Positions 43,645 to 51,896 of a stretch of DNA of 64,000 nucleotides are shown one piece after another (positions within the stretch are counted from its first letter, which is position 1; every line of letters starts with the position of its first letter). This DNA comes from Caulobacter segnis (lineage in GTDB: Bacteria > Pseudomonadota > Alphaproteobacteria > Caulobacterales > Caulobacteraceae): assembly GCF_019931575.1 (NCBI RefSeq), contig NZ_CP082923.1, forward strand, positions 3,534,001-3,598,000, read 5' to 3'. A program made the position numbers and the translations under genes. The notes under the pieces were generated by a model that saw nothing but the letters and a program-made list of their open reading frames with translations, was not told the DNA's origin and ran no database searches.

Positions 43645-44292
43645 ATGACCACGCGCAAGCGCTCCAGTTCACTGAAGCTGACCACCATGCTGGCCGGCGC
43701 GACCGCGCTGACCCTGTCGGGCTGCGACGACCCCGGCGCCCAGGCGAGCTGGGATCCCAATCGCGGCGAACAGGTCGAGGCCTTCAGCTACAAGTCCCTG
43801 GAAGAGTGCAAGGCGGCCAATGAGGTCTCCGACCAGCAGTGCGAGACCTCGTACGCCACCGCCCAGAAGGACGACCAGAAGAACGCCCCGCGCTATGAGG
43901 CTCGCGCCTCGTGCGAGGACGTCTATGGCGTCGGCAACTGCGTGCCGCGCAGCGAGGCCAATGGCGGCGGCAGCTTCTTCACGCCCCTGCTGGCTGGTTT
44001 CGTGATCGGCCGGATGTTGGACGGTGGCGGCGGCTACTATCGCGGGACCGGCCTCTATCGCCGGGACGACGCTTATGGCGGCGGTTACTATTCGACCTGG
44101 GGCGGACGCCTGGGCCGCGACTACGGCACCGGCCGCACCGTCATCAGCAAGACCAGCATCGACCCGCCGGACGTCATTCGGCAGGCGCCGCCCAAGATCC
44201 AGACCCGCACCTCGGTCGTCTCGCGCGGCGGTTTCGGCGGCGGCCGCAGCTACGCCCACAGCGGCGGATACAAGGGCGGTTTCGGCGGCTGA
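43645..44292 (+). CDS. yjfM: DUF1190 lipoprotein (YjfM)
   Basis: 215 residues. Lipoprotein signal with lipobox TLSGC at about residues 24-28. The DUF1190 core has paired Cys and aromatic residues (FSYKSLEECKAANEVSDQQCETSYATAQKDDQKNAPRYEARASCEDVYGVGNCVPR). A Gly/Tyr/Arg-rich C-terminal half follows, with repeats ending in GGFGGGRSYAHSGGYKGGFGG. Anchored in the cell envelope. Start ATG 43645 follows yjfL by 11 bp. Last gene of the yjfKLM transcript. Confidence 0.88.
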   Translation: MTTRKRSSSLKLTTMLAGATALTLSGCDDPGAQASWDPNRGEQVEAFSYKSLEECKAANEVSDQQCETSYATAQKDDQKNAPRYEARASCEDVYGVGNCVPRSEANGGGSFFTPLLAGFVIGRMLDGGGGYYRGTGLYRRDDAYGGGYYSTWGGRLGRDYGTGRTVISKTSIDPPDVIRQAPPKIQTRTSVVSRGGFGGGRSYAHSGGYKGGFGG

Positions 44293-44308
44293 TCCGGCGC
44301 CTGCATTT

Positions 44309-44325
44309 TTGCGATTGACTCGCAA
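44309..44325. promoter_or_regulatory. Fur-type box 1
   Basis: TTGCGA-TTGAC-TCGCAA, perfect 6-bp arms with a 5-bp spacer, the layout reported for alphaproteobacterial Fur boxes. 112-128 bp before the GTG start of the Cys-rich orphan gene. Confidence 0.72.
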
Positions 44326-44342
44326 TTACTAGTCCTATCTAG

Positions 44343-44359
44343 TTGCGAGGTGTTCGCAA
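44343..44359. promoter_or_regulatory. Fur-type box 2
   Basis: Second TTGCGA-N5-TCGCAA (spacer GGTGT) with identical arms, 34 bp centre-to-centre from the first, about three helical turns. Two such sites in tandem strongly suggest iron-dependent repression. Confidence 0.75.
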
Positions 44360-44436
44360 GAGCGCGTCGGGCCGCTCACCGAAGTCGGTTCGCCACGGCG
44401 GGTGTCGGCCCCCTGCTTGGCGAGGAGATTTCCGGC

Positions 44437-44934
44437 GTGCGGCCCGACCATTTCCCCGATCCTTTCGTCGACGCTCAACTCGACCATTGCGGTCCCGTCG
44501 GCTTGGCCGAGGGCGAGCGGATTCTTCTCTGGATGCTGCGACAATGGGTGACGGCCCGGGTGCTGGGCGAAGAGCCTGGCGCGCGGCTGTCGAACAAGGC
44601 TGGCGGCCTGGTCTCCCCCCGGGTCGCCGCCGCTTTCATCCTGATGATGACCGCCATCGAGGGTCAGGTCCGGCGTCCGCTCTGCATTTCCGCGCCCTGC
44701 TGCGGCGGCTATGCGGACGACGAGCAGCGCCTGATCACCGCCTGCGGCGTCTGCCCCGCCTCGCCCGAGATCGCCGGCCGCCTGATCGAGGGCCTGGTGG
44801 TCACGCCCGAGACCGTGACTGTGATGGCGCGCTTCCTCAACACCGCCCTGGCCAATGACGGCAAGGCCCTGCCGATGCGCTTCGACGAACCGGAACGACC
44901 GGTTCAGCCGATCCGGCGGCCGACCTTCCACTAG
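44437..44934 (+). CDS. Cys-rich protein of unknown family, probably iron-regulated
   Basis: 165 residues from a GTG with GAGGAGA 8 nt upstream; an ATG in frame at 44350 lacks such a site and lies within Fur-type box 2. No family recognised. It is soluble, helical, with a Cys-rich centre CISAPCCGGYADDEQRLITACGVC (spacing C-X3-CC-X14-C-X2-C) able to bind a metal or Fe-S cluster. The preceding Fur-type boxes point to use under iron starvation. Its stop codon shares CTAG with the convergent phosphatase gene. Confidence 0.62.
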   Translation: MRPDHFPDPFVDAQLDHCGPVGLAEGERILLWMLRQWVTARVLGEEPGARLSNKAGGLVSPRVAAAFILMMTAIEGQVRRPLCISAPCCGGYADDEQRLITACGVCPASPEIAGRLIEGLVVTPETVTVMARFLNTALANDGKALPMRFDEPERPVQPIRRPTFH

Positions 44935-45410
44935 CCCCGCCAGCCCTCCCGGGCCAGCCGCCCCGCCAGGGCCTGCGCCGCCATCACCACGTCGCGCCAG
45001 GTCGCATCGAAGTCAGAGCCATCGCCATAGTAGGGATCGGACACCGCCCGCCCCTCGTGGCCGGGAACCAGGTCCAGCAGCAGCCCCAGCTCCGCCGTCG
45101 CGTCGCGCGGCGCCATGGCCTGCAGGCCCGTGAGGTTGGTGTGGTCCAGGGCGTAGATGTGGGTGAAGGTCTTGAAGTCGTTCTTCGTCACCTTGCGGGC
45201 GCGCTGCCGGCTGATGTCGACGCCGTTACGGCGGGCCACGGCGATGGAGCGGGGATCGGGCGGCTCGCCCGTGTGCCAGCCGCCGGTGCCGGCGGAGTCG
45301 GCCAAGACGTCCAGACCCAGCATCTTGGCTTCCGCCCGAAAGGCGCCTTCGGCCAAGGGCGAGCGACAGATGTTGCCCAGGCAGACGAAGAGTACCGAAG
45401 CCTTGGCCAT
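44931..45410 (-). CDS. Low-molecular-weight protein tyrosine phosphatase
   Basis: 159 residues. The P-loop VCLGNICRS gives the CX5R signature (C10, R16), with Ser17. The general acid Asp is in VSDPYYGDG. Arsenate-reductase-like LMW-PTP fold. ATG 45410 ([13 protein letters not shown]) shares its A with the TGA stop of the 5-oxoprolinase gene, so the two are translationally coupled. A second ATG 15 nt upstream is less likely. Target protein unknown. Confidence 0.94.
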   Translation of the reverse strand: MAKASVLFVCLGNICRSPLAEGAFRAEAKMLGLDVLADSAGTGGWHTGEPPDPRSIAVARRNGVDISRQRARKVTKNDFKTFTHIYALDHTNLTGLQAMAPRDATAELGLLLDLVPGHEGRAVSDPYYGDGSDFDATWRDVVMAAQALAGRLAREGWRG

Positions 45411-48400
45411 CACGCTTTTCCCCAACCACCGCCGCCCGGCGTCTCGATGACGATGGCGTCGCCCGCGCCGACCTCGACGAGGTCGGTGGCGGCCATCGGC
45501 GAAACGCTACCATCGGCGCGCTCGATATGCGCTGCGCCCAAAGCGCCCGCCCCGCCGCCTTCCAGCCCGAAAGGCGGCACGCGCCGGCGGTTGGAGAGCA
45601 GGGTCGCGGTCATCGGCTCGCGGAAGCCGATCTTGCGCACCACCCCGTCGCCACCGCGATGCGCGCCCGTCCCGCCCGATCCACGCCGGATCGAGAAGGC
45701 CTCGACCAGCACCGGGAAGCGGGTCTCCAGCACCTCGGGATCGGTCAGGCGGCTGTTGGTCATGTGGGTCTGGACGGCGTCGGTTCCGGCGAAGTCCGGC
45801 CCCGCCCCCGAGCCGCCGCAGATGGTCTCGTAGTACTGCCGCCGCTCGTCGCCGAAGGTGAAGTTGTTCATCGTGCCCTGCGCCCCGGCCATCACGCCCA
45901 AGGCGCCATAGAGGGCGTCGACCACCACCTGGCTTGTCTCGACATTGCCGGCCACCACCGCCGCCGGATAGCGCGGCCGCAGCATCGAGCCCTCAGGAAT
46001 GACCAGCTCGACCGGCCGCAGGCAGCCGTCGTTCATCGGGATCTCGTCGTCCACGAGCGTGCGGAAGACGTACAGCGCCGCCGCCCGGCAGATCGAGGCC
46101 GGGGCGTTGAAGTTGGTCGGGACCTGGTCACTGGTGCCGGTGAAGTCGACGCGGGCGGTGCGGGCCTGCTGGTCGACCGCGATGGCGACCTTCACCACCG
46201 AACCGTCATCCAGCTCGTAGGCGAACGACCCGCTCTCCATCGTCGCCAGCACGCGGCGGACCGCCTCTTCGGCATTGTCCTGGACGTGGGCCATGTAGGC
46301 CTCGACGACGTCCTGGCCGAACTCGGCGACCATGCCGGTCAGCGCTTCGGCTCCGCGCGCGCAGGCGGCGATCTGGGCCTTGAGGTCGCCGATGTTCTGG
46401 TCGGGATTGCGCGCCGGCCACTTGCCCGAGGCCAGCAAGGTCCGCGTCTCGGCCTCCAGGAACCGGCCACCCTCGACCAGCAGGAAGTTCTCGATGAGGA
46501 CACCCTCCTCCTCGACCGTCTTGCTGGTCGGCGGCATCGAGCCTGGCGTGATCCCGCCAATGTCGCCCTGGTGCCCTCGCGCGGCGACGTAGAACAGCAG
46601 GGCAGCGTTCTTGTCGAACACCGGCATGACCACCGTCACGTCCGGTAGGTGGGTGCCGCCGTTGTAAGGGGCGTTCAGCATGTAGACGTCGCCGGGCTTC
46701 ATGCCGCGTCCGTCATGCTCGCGCGCGTCACGGATGGCTCGCACGCTGTCGCCCATCGAGCCCAGGTGCACCGGCATGTGCGGGGCGTTGGCGATCAGGT
46801 CGCCGTCGCGGCTGAACAGCGCGCAGGAGAAGTCCAGCCGCTCCTTGATGTTGACCGAATAGGCCGTGTTCTGCAGGGCGAAGCCCATCTCCTCGGCCAC
46901 GGCCATGAAGAGGTTGTTGAACACCTCCAGCATCACCGGATCGGCCTCGGTTCCGATGGCCTTACGGGTAGGCAGGGCGACGACGCGGTCGAGGATCAGG
47001 TTCAGATGGGGGTCCACGATCGCGCGCCAGCCGGGCTCGACGATGGTCGTGCCGGTGGCCTCGCGGATGATGGCCGGGCCGAGGATCGCCGTACCGATGG
47101 CCAGGGCTTCGCGGTCGAAGACGGGCGTCGTGTGGAGCGCGCCGGCCATGCGGGTTTCGACGGTGGCGAGAGGCTCGATATCACCTGACGTAGCGGATTT
47201 GCAGCCCGCTGCGTCACCCGCGTCCGAATGTCCGATCGCCTCGACCGACAGCGTCTCGACCACCAGCGGCGTCGCCGGCGAGGTGAAGCCGAAGCGGCGC
47301 TGGTGCAGGTCTTCAAACGCCTCGCGAACCGTGTCGCCGAACGGCACGACCAGCGGCGTGTCCGTGCCAGCGTACTTCACCCGTAGGCTGGCGATCGTCT
47401 CGACCGAGGCCATCGGCACCTCCTGGGCGCGCAAGGCCGCCTCGGCCTCGGCCGCCAGCACCTTCGCGCGTTCGGCCAGGTCACCCACGGCGTCCAGCGG
47501 CCGCTCGACCGTCTCCTCGCGGATCAGCCGCAGGTCGGCCAGACCCATGCCGTAGGCTGAGAGGACACCCGCGAACGGGTAGATCATCACCTTGGTCATG
47601 CCCAGGGCGTCGGCCACCAGGCAGGCATGTTGCCCACCCGCTCCGCCGAAACAGGCCAGCACATAGCGCGTGACGTCGTAGCCGCGCTGGATCGAGATCT
47701 GCCGCACGGCCTTGGCCATGTTCTCGACGGCGATGGTGACGAAGCCCTCGGCGATGTCGTGCGGGGTCATGGCCTTGCCGGTCGCCGCCGCGATCTCGAC
47801 GGCGACGATCTCGAAGCCGCGCGCCACGGCCTCGGCGTCCAGCGGCAGGTCGGCGTTGGGCCCGAACACCTTGGGGAAGAACTCCGGCCGCAGCTTGCCC
47901 AGCATGACGTTGCAGTCGGTGACCGTCAGCGGCCCGCCCCGGCGATAGGCCGCCGGCCCCGGGACCGCGCCGGCCGAGGCTGGCCCCACCCGCAGCCGCG
48001 CGCCGTCGAACGAACAGATCGAGCCGCCGCCAGCCGCGACGGTGTGGATGTTCATCATCGGCGCGCGCATCCGCACCCCGGCCACCACGGTCTCGAAGGC
48101 CCGCTCGTACTGGCCGGCATAGTGGCAGACGTCGGTCGAGGTGCCGCCCATGTCGAAGCCGATCACCCGCTCGAAGCCGGCCTCGCCCGCCGTCCGCGCC
48201 ATGCCCACCACGCCGCCGGCCGGACCGGACAGGATGGCGTCCTTGCCCCGGAAGGCCCGCGCGTCGGTCAGGCCGCCGTTCGACTGCATGAACAGCAGCC
48301 GGGAGTCGTGACCCAGCGCTCCCGCGACCTGGTCGACGTAGCGCCGCAGGATCGGCGACAGGTAGGCGTCGACCACCGTCGTGTCGCCCCGCCCGACCAG

Positions 48401-48991
48401 CTTCATCAGCGGGCTGACCTCGTGGCTGACCGAAACCTGCGTGAAGCCGATCTCGCTGGCGATCTTGGCGACCCGCGCCTCGTGATCCGTGAAGCGGAAG
48501 CCATGCAGCAGCACGATGGCGATGGCGCGGAAGCCCGCGTCATAAGCGCTTTGCAAACCCACCCGCGCGGCGGCCTCGTCCAGCGGCCGCAGCACCTGGC
48601 CCTCGACGCTCACCCGCTCGTCGATCTCGACGACGCGGTCATAGAGGGCTTCCGGCTTGACGATGTGGCGTTCGAACAGCTTGGGCCGCGCCTGGTAACC
48701 GATCCGCAGGGCGTCGGCGTGACCTCTGGTGATCGCCAGCACCGTCGGCTCGCCCTTGCGCTCCAGCAGCGCGTTGGTGGCCACGGTGGTGCCCATCTTC
48801 ACCGCGTCGATGGCCGCGCCCTCGGGCAGCAGCGCCCGCACGCCCGCCACGGCGGCGTCGGCATAGTGCTCGGGATTTTCCGACAGCAGCTTGTGGGTGA
48901 TCAGCGACCCGTCCGGCCGCCGCGCGACGATGTCGGTGAACGTGCCGCCCCGGTCGATCCAGAATTCCCAGCCGCGCGGGTGCTCAGTCAT
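45410..48991 (-). CDS. 5-oxoprolinase / hydantoinase, A and B domains fused
   Basis: 1193 residues, normal for the fused form. The HyuA half (about 1-680) has [34 protein letters not shown]-type phosphate motifs ([17 protein letters not shown]) and an ASKHA ATPase fold. The HyuB half (about 680-1193) has [61 protein letters not shown]-dependent opening of 5-oxoproline to glutamate, or of a hydantoin, in the cytoplasm. Substrate cannot be decided from sequence. No transporter lies beside it. Confidence 0.93.
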   Translation of the reverse strand: MTEHPRGWEFWIDRGGTFTDIVARRPDGSLITHKLLSENPEHYADAAVAGVRALLPEGAAIDAVKMGTTVATNALLERKGEPTVLAITRGHADALRIGYQARPKLFERHIVKPEALYDRVVEIDERVSVEGQVLRPLDEAAARVGLQSAYDAGFRAIAIVLLHGFRFTDHEARVAKIASEIGFTQVSVSHEVSPLMKLVGRGDTTVVDAYLSPILRRYVDQVAGALGHDSRLLFMQSNGGLTDARAFRGKDAILSGPAGGVVGMARTAGEAGFERVIGFDMGGTSTDVCHYAGQYERAFETVVAGVRMRAPMMNIHTVAAGGGSICSFDGARLRVGPASAGAVPGPAAYRRGGPLTVTDCNVMLGKLRPEFFPKVFGPNADLPLDAEAVARGFEIVAVEIAAATGKAMTPHDIAEGFVTIAVENMAKAVRQISIQRGYDVTRYVLACFGGAGGQHACLVADALGMTKVMIYPFAGVLSAYGMGLADLRLIREETVERPLDAVGDLAERAKVLAAEAEAALRAQEVPMASVETIASLRVKYAGTDTPLVVPFGDTVREAFEDLHQRRFGFTSPATPLVVETLSVEAIGHSDAGDAAGCKSATSGDIEPLATVETRMAGALHTTPVFDREALAIGTAILGPAIIREATGTTIVEPGWRAIVDPHLNLILDRVVALPTRKAIGTEADPVMLEVFNNLFMAVAEEMGFALQNTAYSVNIKERLDFSCALFSRDGDLIANAPHMPVHLGSMGDSVRAIRDAREHDGRGMKPGDVYMLNAPYNGGTHLPDVTVVMPVFDKNAALLFYVAARGHQGDIGGITPGSMPPTSKTVEEEGVLIENFLLVEGGRFLEAETRTLLASGKWPARNPDQNIGDLKAQIAACARGAEALTGMVAEFGQDVVEAYMAHVQDNAEEAVRRVLATMESGSFAYELDDGSVVKVAIAVDQQARTARVDFTGTSDQVPTNFNAPASICRAAALYVFRTLVDDEIPMNDGCLRPVELVIPEGSMLRPRYPAAVVAGNVETSQVVVDALYGALGVMAGAQGTMNNFTFGDERRQYYETICGGSGAGPDFAGTDAVQTHMTNSRLTDPEVLETRFPVLVEAFSIRRGSGGTGAHRGGDGVVRKIGFREPMTATLLSNRRRVPPFGLEGGGAGALGAAHIERADGSVSPMAATDLVEVGAGDAIVIETPGGGGWGKA

Positions 48992-49038
48992 GAGGGGCGG
49001 AACTCCTTGCTCCGCCCCTCATAGCCAGCGCGAGGCGC

Positions 49039-49614
49039 CTACTTCAACAACCCAGTCAGCTCGGCCACCTGCCACAGGCCCAGCAACAGGAAGATCAGCG
49101 CCGCGCCGATGCGGACATACTTCAGCGGCACGACCTTGGTCGCCACCTCGCCCAGATACACGGCCGGGACATTGGCCAGCATCATGCCCAGGGTAGTGCC
49201 GGCGGCGACCCAGAAGATCGAGTGGAACTTGGCGCCCAGCGCCACGGTGGCGATCTGGGTCTTGTCGCCCATCTCGACCAGGAAGAAGGCGATGGCCGTG
49301 GTCACGAACACGCCGTAGCGGCCGGCGCTGGTCCCTTCCTCGTTATCGGCCTTGTCGGGGATCAGGGCCCAGGCGGCCATGGCGATGAACGAGACGGCGA
49401 TCGCCCACTTGAACCAGGCGCCGCTCAGGAAGTCCGCGACCCAGTAGCCGGCGGTCGCGGCCAGGGCGTGGTTGGCCAGGGTGGCGACCAGGATGCCCAG
49501 GATGATCGGCACGGGCTTCTTGAACCGCGTGGCCAGGATGATGGCCAGCAGCTGGGTCTTGTCACCGATCTCGGCGATAGCCACGACCAGGGTCGAGACG
49601 AGCAGGGATTCCAC
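49039..49614 (-). CDS. GDT1/TMEM165-family cation (Mn) exporter
   Basis: 191 residues, six hydrophobic segments, and two copies of the family motif E-x-G-D-K-(T/S): AIAEIGDKTQLLA and FLVEMGDKTQIATVAL. These proteins export Mn2+ (or Ca2+). The GTG at 49614 is chosen: GGAGG lies 9 nt upstream and the product begins right at the first membrane helix. A yybP-ykoY riboswitch upstream supports manganese as the substrate. Confidence 0.9.
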   Translation of the reverse strand: MESLLVSTLVVAIAEIGDKTQLLAIILATRFKKPVPIILGILVATLANHALAATAGYWVADFLSGAWFKWAIAVSFIAMAAWALIPDKADNEEGTSAGRYGVFVTTAIAFFLVEMGDKTQIATVALGAKFHSIFWVAAGTTLGMMLANVPAVYLGEVATKVVPLKYVRIGAALIFLLLGLWQVAELTGLLK

Positions 49615-49626
49615 TGAAAAAGTCCT

Positions 49627-49671
49627 CCGGGCCGGGCGCATGCCAATAGCGTCGACGCCCACCCGGCCCGG
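49627..49671 (-). promoter_or_regulatory. Stem covering part of the exporter's ribosome-binding site
   Basis: Arms CCGGGCCGGG (49627-49636) and CCCGGCCCGG (49662-49671) pair over 10 bp. On the mRNA the 3' arm ends with the first two bases of the GGAGG ribosome-binding site. It follows the riboswitch core directly and could be its translational expression platform. Confidence 0.55.
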
Positions 49672-49674
49672 ATG

Positions 49675-49806
49675 GAAATCGGCGCCATTGGTCTCGCCAA
49701 GGAAGCTGCAAGTCCGCTTCCCTTCCCCGCGCCATGATCCGGAGATCAAGTATGTTGACGGCGGGGCCCGCTGATAGGCGCGGGCGGCTACTCCCCAAAG
49801 GTGAGG
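49675..49806 (-). ncRNA. yybP-ykoY (manganese) riboswitch
   Basis: On the minus strand the leader contains CTTTGGGGAGTAGCCG (49800-49785), CGTCAACATACTTG (49760-49747) and TTGGCGAGACCAATGG (49700-49685), in the order and spacing of the yybP-ykoY class. The Mn2+-binding loops come from GGGGAGUAG and GGCGAGACC. Boundaries are approximate. It precedes a GDT1-type exporter, a typical target of this riboswitch. Confidence 0.85.
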
Positions 49807-49855
49807 CGGCGTTTAGCCGAGGGAGCCCGCGCCGTCAACGCGCCAAGTCAGCGCA

Positions 49856-50608
49856 TCAGGCGACCGCGGCCGGCGCGTCGAACCTTAGAACGTGGATCGC
49901 CACCCGCACCTTGCCGGCCGTGAAATTCGCGCCCACGGCCGTCAGCAGCACGGGCGTGTCGGCATAGTAGGCCGTCGGCCCGATCACCCCGATATTGCTG
50001 GCGTTCTTCGCAACGCCCAGCGAGCCGCCGAACTTGCCGACCTCGCCCGCGACCCCACAGTTGTAAGCGGTCGCCCCCGTCACCGCGACCGTGGTGCGGG
50101 TCGAGACCGCCAGCACGATGGCGCGATTGGGAATGACGATCGTCGTCGCGGTCGAGGAGCCCGTCAGCGTCACCTCCTGCTCGACAATCTCCAGCCGGGT
50201 GTTGGCCAGGTTCGGCGAGGCGGCGGCCGTCGTGCTGCGGAAGGTGGCCGACAGCGGGATCCAGGCCACGCCGTCGAAGGCGACCATCTGGTTCTCGTCC
50301 TTGACCCAGGCCAGCACGCCCTCGGCGGGGGCCATGGCCTCCCAAGCGCCCGCCTCGAAGCGCATCAGGGTTCCAGCCGCTTGCCCCGCCCAGGCCGCGC
50401 CCGTCGCGCCGGCCGGCAGGATCCAGACGCCTCCAGCGGCGGGACTGCCCGGCTGGACCACGACCGCGCGGCTCTCGACAGCCAGTTGCACCAGGCCGTC
50501 CAGCCGAGCGAGGCTTTCGTTGATCGGGATGTGCTTCTGCGCCTGGGCGGCGACCACATAGGGCAGGCCGAGGCGAGGCGTGACGTCATCGAAGATCGGG
50601 TCGGGCAT
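49856..50608 (-). CDS. DUF2793 protein
   Basis: 250 residues. The N-terminal half is a DUF2793 domain: DDVTPRLGLPYVVAAQAQKHIPINESLARLDGLVQLAVESRAVVVQP...GVWILP...FEAGAWEAMAPAEGVLAWVKDENQMVAFDGVAWIPL. A beta-rich, Thr/Ala-rich C-terminal half looks like a fibre tip. DUF2793 proteins are found with gene transfer agents or prophage tail/spike genes, but none are nearby here. ATG 50608 is used; an upstream extension lacks conservation signs. Role unknown. Confidence 0.72.
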   Translation of the reverse strand: MPDPIFDDVTPRLGLPYVVAAQAQKHIPINESLARLDGLVQLAVESRAVVVQPGSPAAGGVWILPAGATGAAWAGQAAGTLMRFEAGAWEAMAPAEGVLAWVKDENQMVAFDGVAWIPLSATFRSTTAAASPNLANTRLEIVEQEVTLTGSSTATTIVIPNRAIVLAVSTRTTVAVTGATAYNCGVAGEVGKFGGSLGVAKNASNIGVIGPTAYYADTPVLLTAVGANFTAGKVRVAIHVLRFDAPAAVA

Positions 50609-50705
50609 TTGGGTGCGGCTCCGGGAGCGGATTGAGATCGCTCCCAGCATCACGTCGCCGCGAGGACCGGGGACGAAGCGTGCTCCACCCCCGTGCTTCA
50701 CCCGT

Positions 50706-51713
50706 CTACTCGGCGGCGAAAGCCAAGTGATTTCCGGAGGTAAGCGCCGTCTTGGCCGCCAGTTCGGCCTTGGCTTGCTCGTACTCCGCCGCGAACTTGG
50801 CGATGAGTTCGGCGGCCGGCAGCACTTCCTTGATCGCGCCGATGCCCTGGCCCGAACCCCAGATGTCGCGCCAAGCCTTGGCTTCCTGGTTGCCGCCCGA
50901 GCCGAAGCTCATCTTCGACGGATCGCTCTGCGGCAGGTTGTCGGGATCGAGACCCGCGTTGACGATCGACGCGCGCAGGTAGTTGCCGTGCACGCCGGTG
51001 AACAGGTTCGAATAGACGATGCCGTCGGCTTGGCCCTCGACGATCGCCCGCTTGTAGCCCTCGATGGCGTTGGCCTCCTCGGTGGCGATGAAGGCCGAGC
51101 CGATATAGGCCAGGTCCGCGCCCATGGCCTGGGCGGCCAGGATCGAGCGGCCCGAAGCGATCGAGCCCGACAGCGCCACCGGCCCGTCAAACCACTGGCG
51201 GATCTCCTGGATCAGGGCGAACGGCGACAGGGTGCCGGCGTGACCGCCGGCGCCGGCCGCGACCGGGATCAGACCGTCCGCGCCCTTCTCGATGGCCTTG
51301 CGGGCGAAGCGGTCGGTGATGACGTCGTGCAGGGTGATGCCGCCGTACGAGTGGATCGCCTGGTTCAGGTCCTCGCGCGCGCCCAGCGAGGTGATGACCA
51401 CCGGCACCTTGTATTTGACGCACATCGCGATGTCGTCTTCGAGGCGGTTGTTTGTCTTGTGGACGATCTGGTTGACCGCGAACGGCGCCGACGGCGCTTC
51501 GGGGTGGGCCTTGTCATAGGCCGCCAGCTCCTCGGTGATCCGAGCCAGCCACTCGTCCAGTTGCGACAGGGGCCGGGCGTTCAGCGACGGGAACGAACCG
51601 ACGATCCCGGCCTTGCACTGGGCGATCACCAGGTCGGGATTGCTGATGATGAACAGCGGCGAGGCGATGACCGGCAGGCGCAGACGGTCACGCAGGATGG
51701 GCGGCAAGGCCAT
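50706..51713 (-). CDS. Nitronate monooxygenase
   Basis: 335 residues, FMN-binding TIM barrel of the NMO/2-nitropropane dioxygenase family. Hallmarks are LPVIASPLFIISNPDLVIAQCKAGIVGSFPSLNARP, the GAGGHAG phosphate-binding loop (PVAAGAGGHAGTLSPFALI), GSIASGRSILAAQAMGADLAYIGSAFIATEE and a C-terminal WGSGQGIGAI. Oxidises toxic nitronates. ATG 51713 is used. Divergent from the methylmalonyl-CoA mutase operon. Confidence 0.92.
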   Translation of the reverse strand: MALPPILRDRLRLPVIASPLFIISNPDLVIAQCKAGIVGSFPSLNARPLSQLDEWLARITEELAAYDKAHPEAPSAPFAVNQIVHKTNNRLEDDIAMCVKYKVPVVITSLGAREDLNQAIHSYGGITLHDVITDRFARKAIEKGADGLIPVAAGAGGHAGTLSPFALIQEIRQWFDGPVALSGSIASGRSILAAQAMGADLAYIGSAFIATEEANAIEGYKRAIVEGQADGIVYSNLFTGVHGNYLRASIVNAGLDPDNLPQSDPSKMSFGSGGNQEAKAWRDIWGSGQGIGAIKEVLPAAELIAKFAAEYEQAKAELAAKTALTSGNHLAFAAE

Positions 51714-51756
51714 GAAGAGGCTCCCCTTTGGAGGTCGGCTTGAGACGCCGAATATG

Positions 51757-51769
51757 TGATCACCGATCA
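51757..51769. promoter_or_regulatory. TGATC-ACC-GATCA inverted repeat between divergent genes
   Basis: Perfect 5-bp arms with a 3-bp spacer, 44 bp from the nitronate monooxygenase start and 128 bp from the mutase start. Possible regulator site for either; no family assigned. Confidence 0.3.
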
Positions 51770-51896
51770 GATTAAACGCGCGTTTGGCCCAGATGCAAGG
51801 TGAAGAGAAGACTTGGCGCAAGGCTTGACGGCCCTAACGGCAGGGGCGCATCACGAACGAAAAGCAAAAAATGCTGCACCGCAGGAGAGAGACGCT

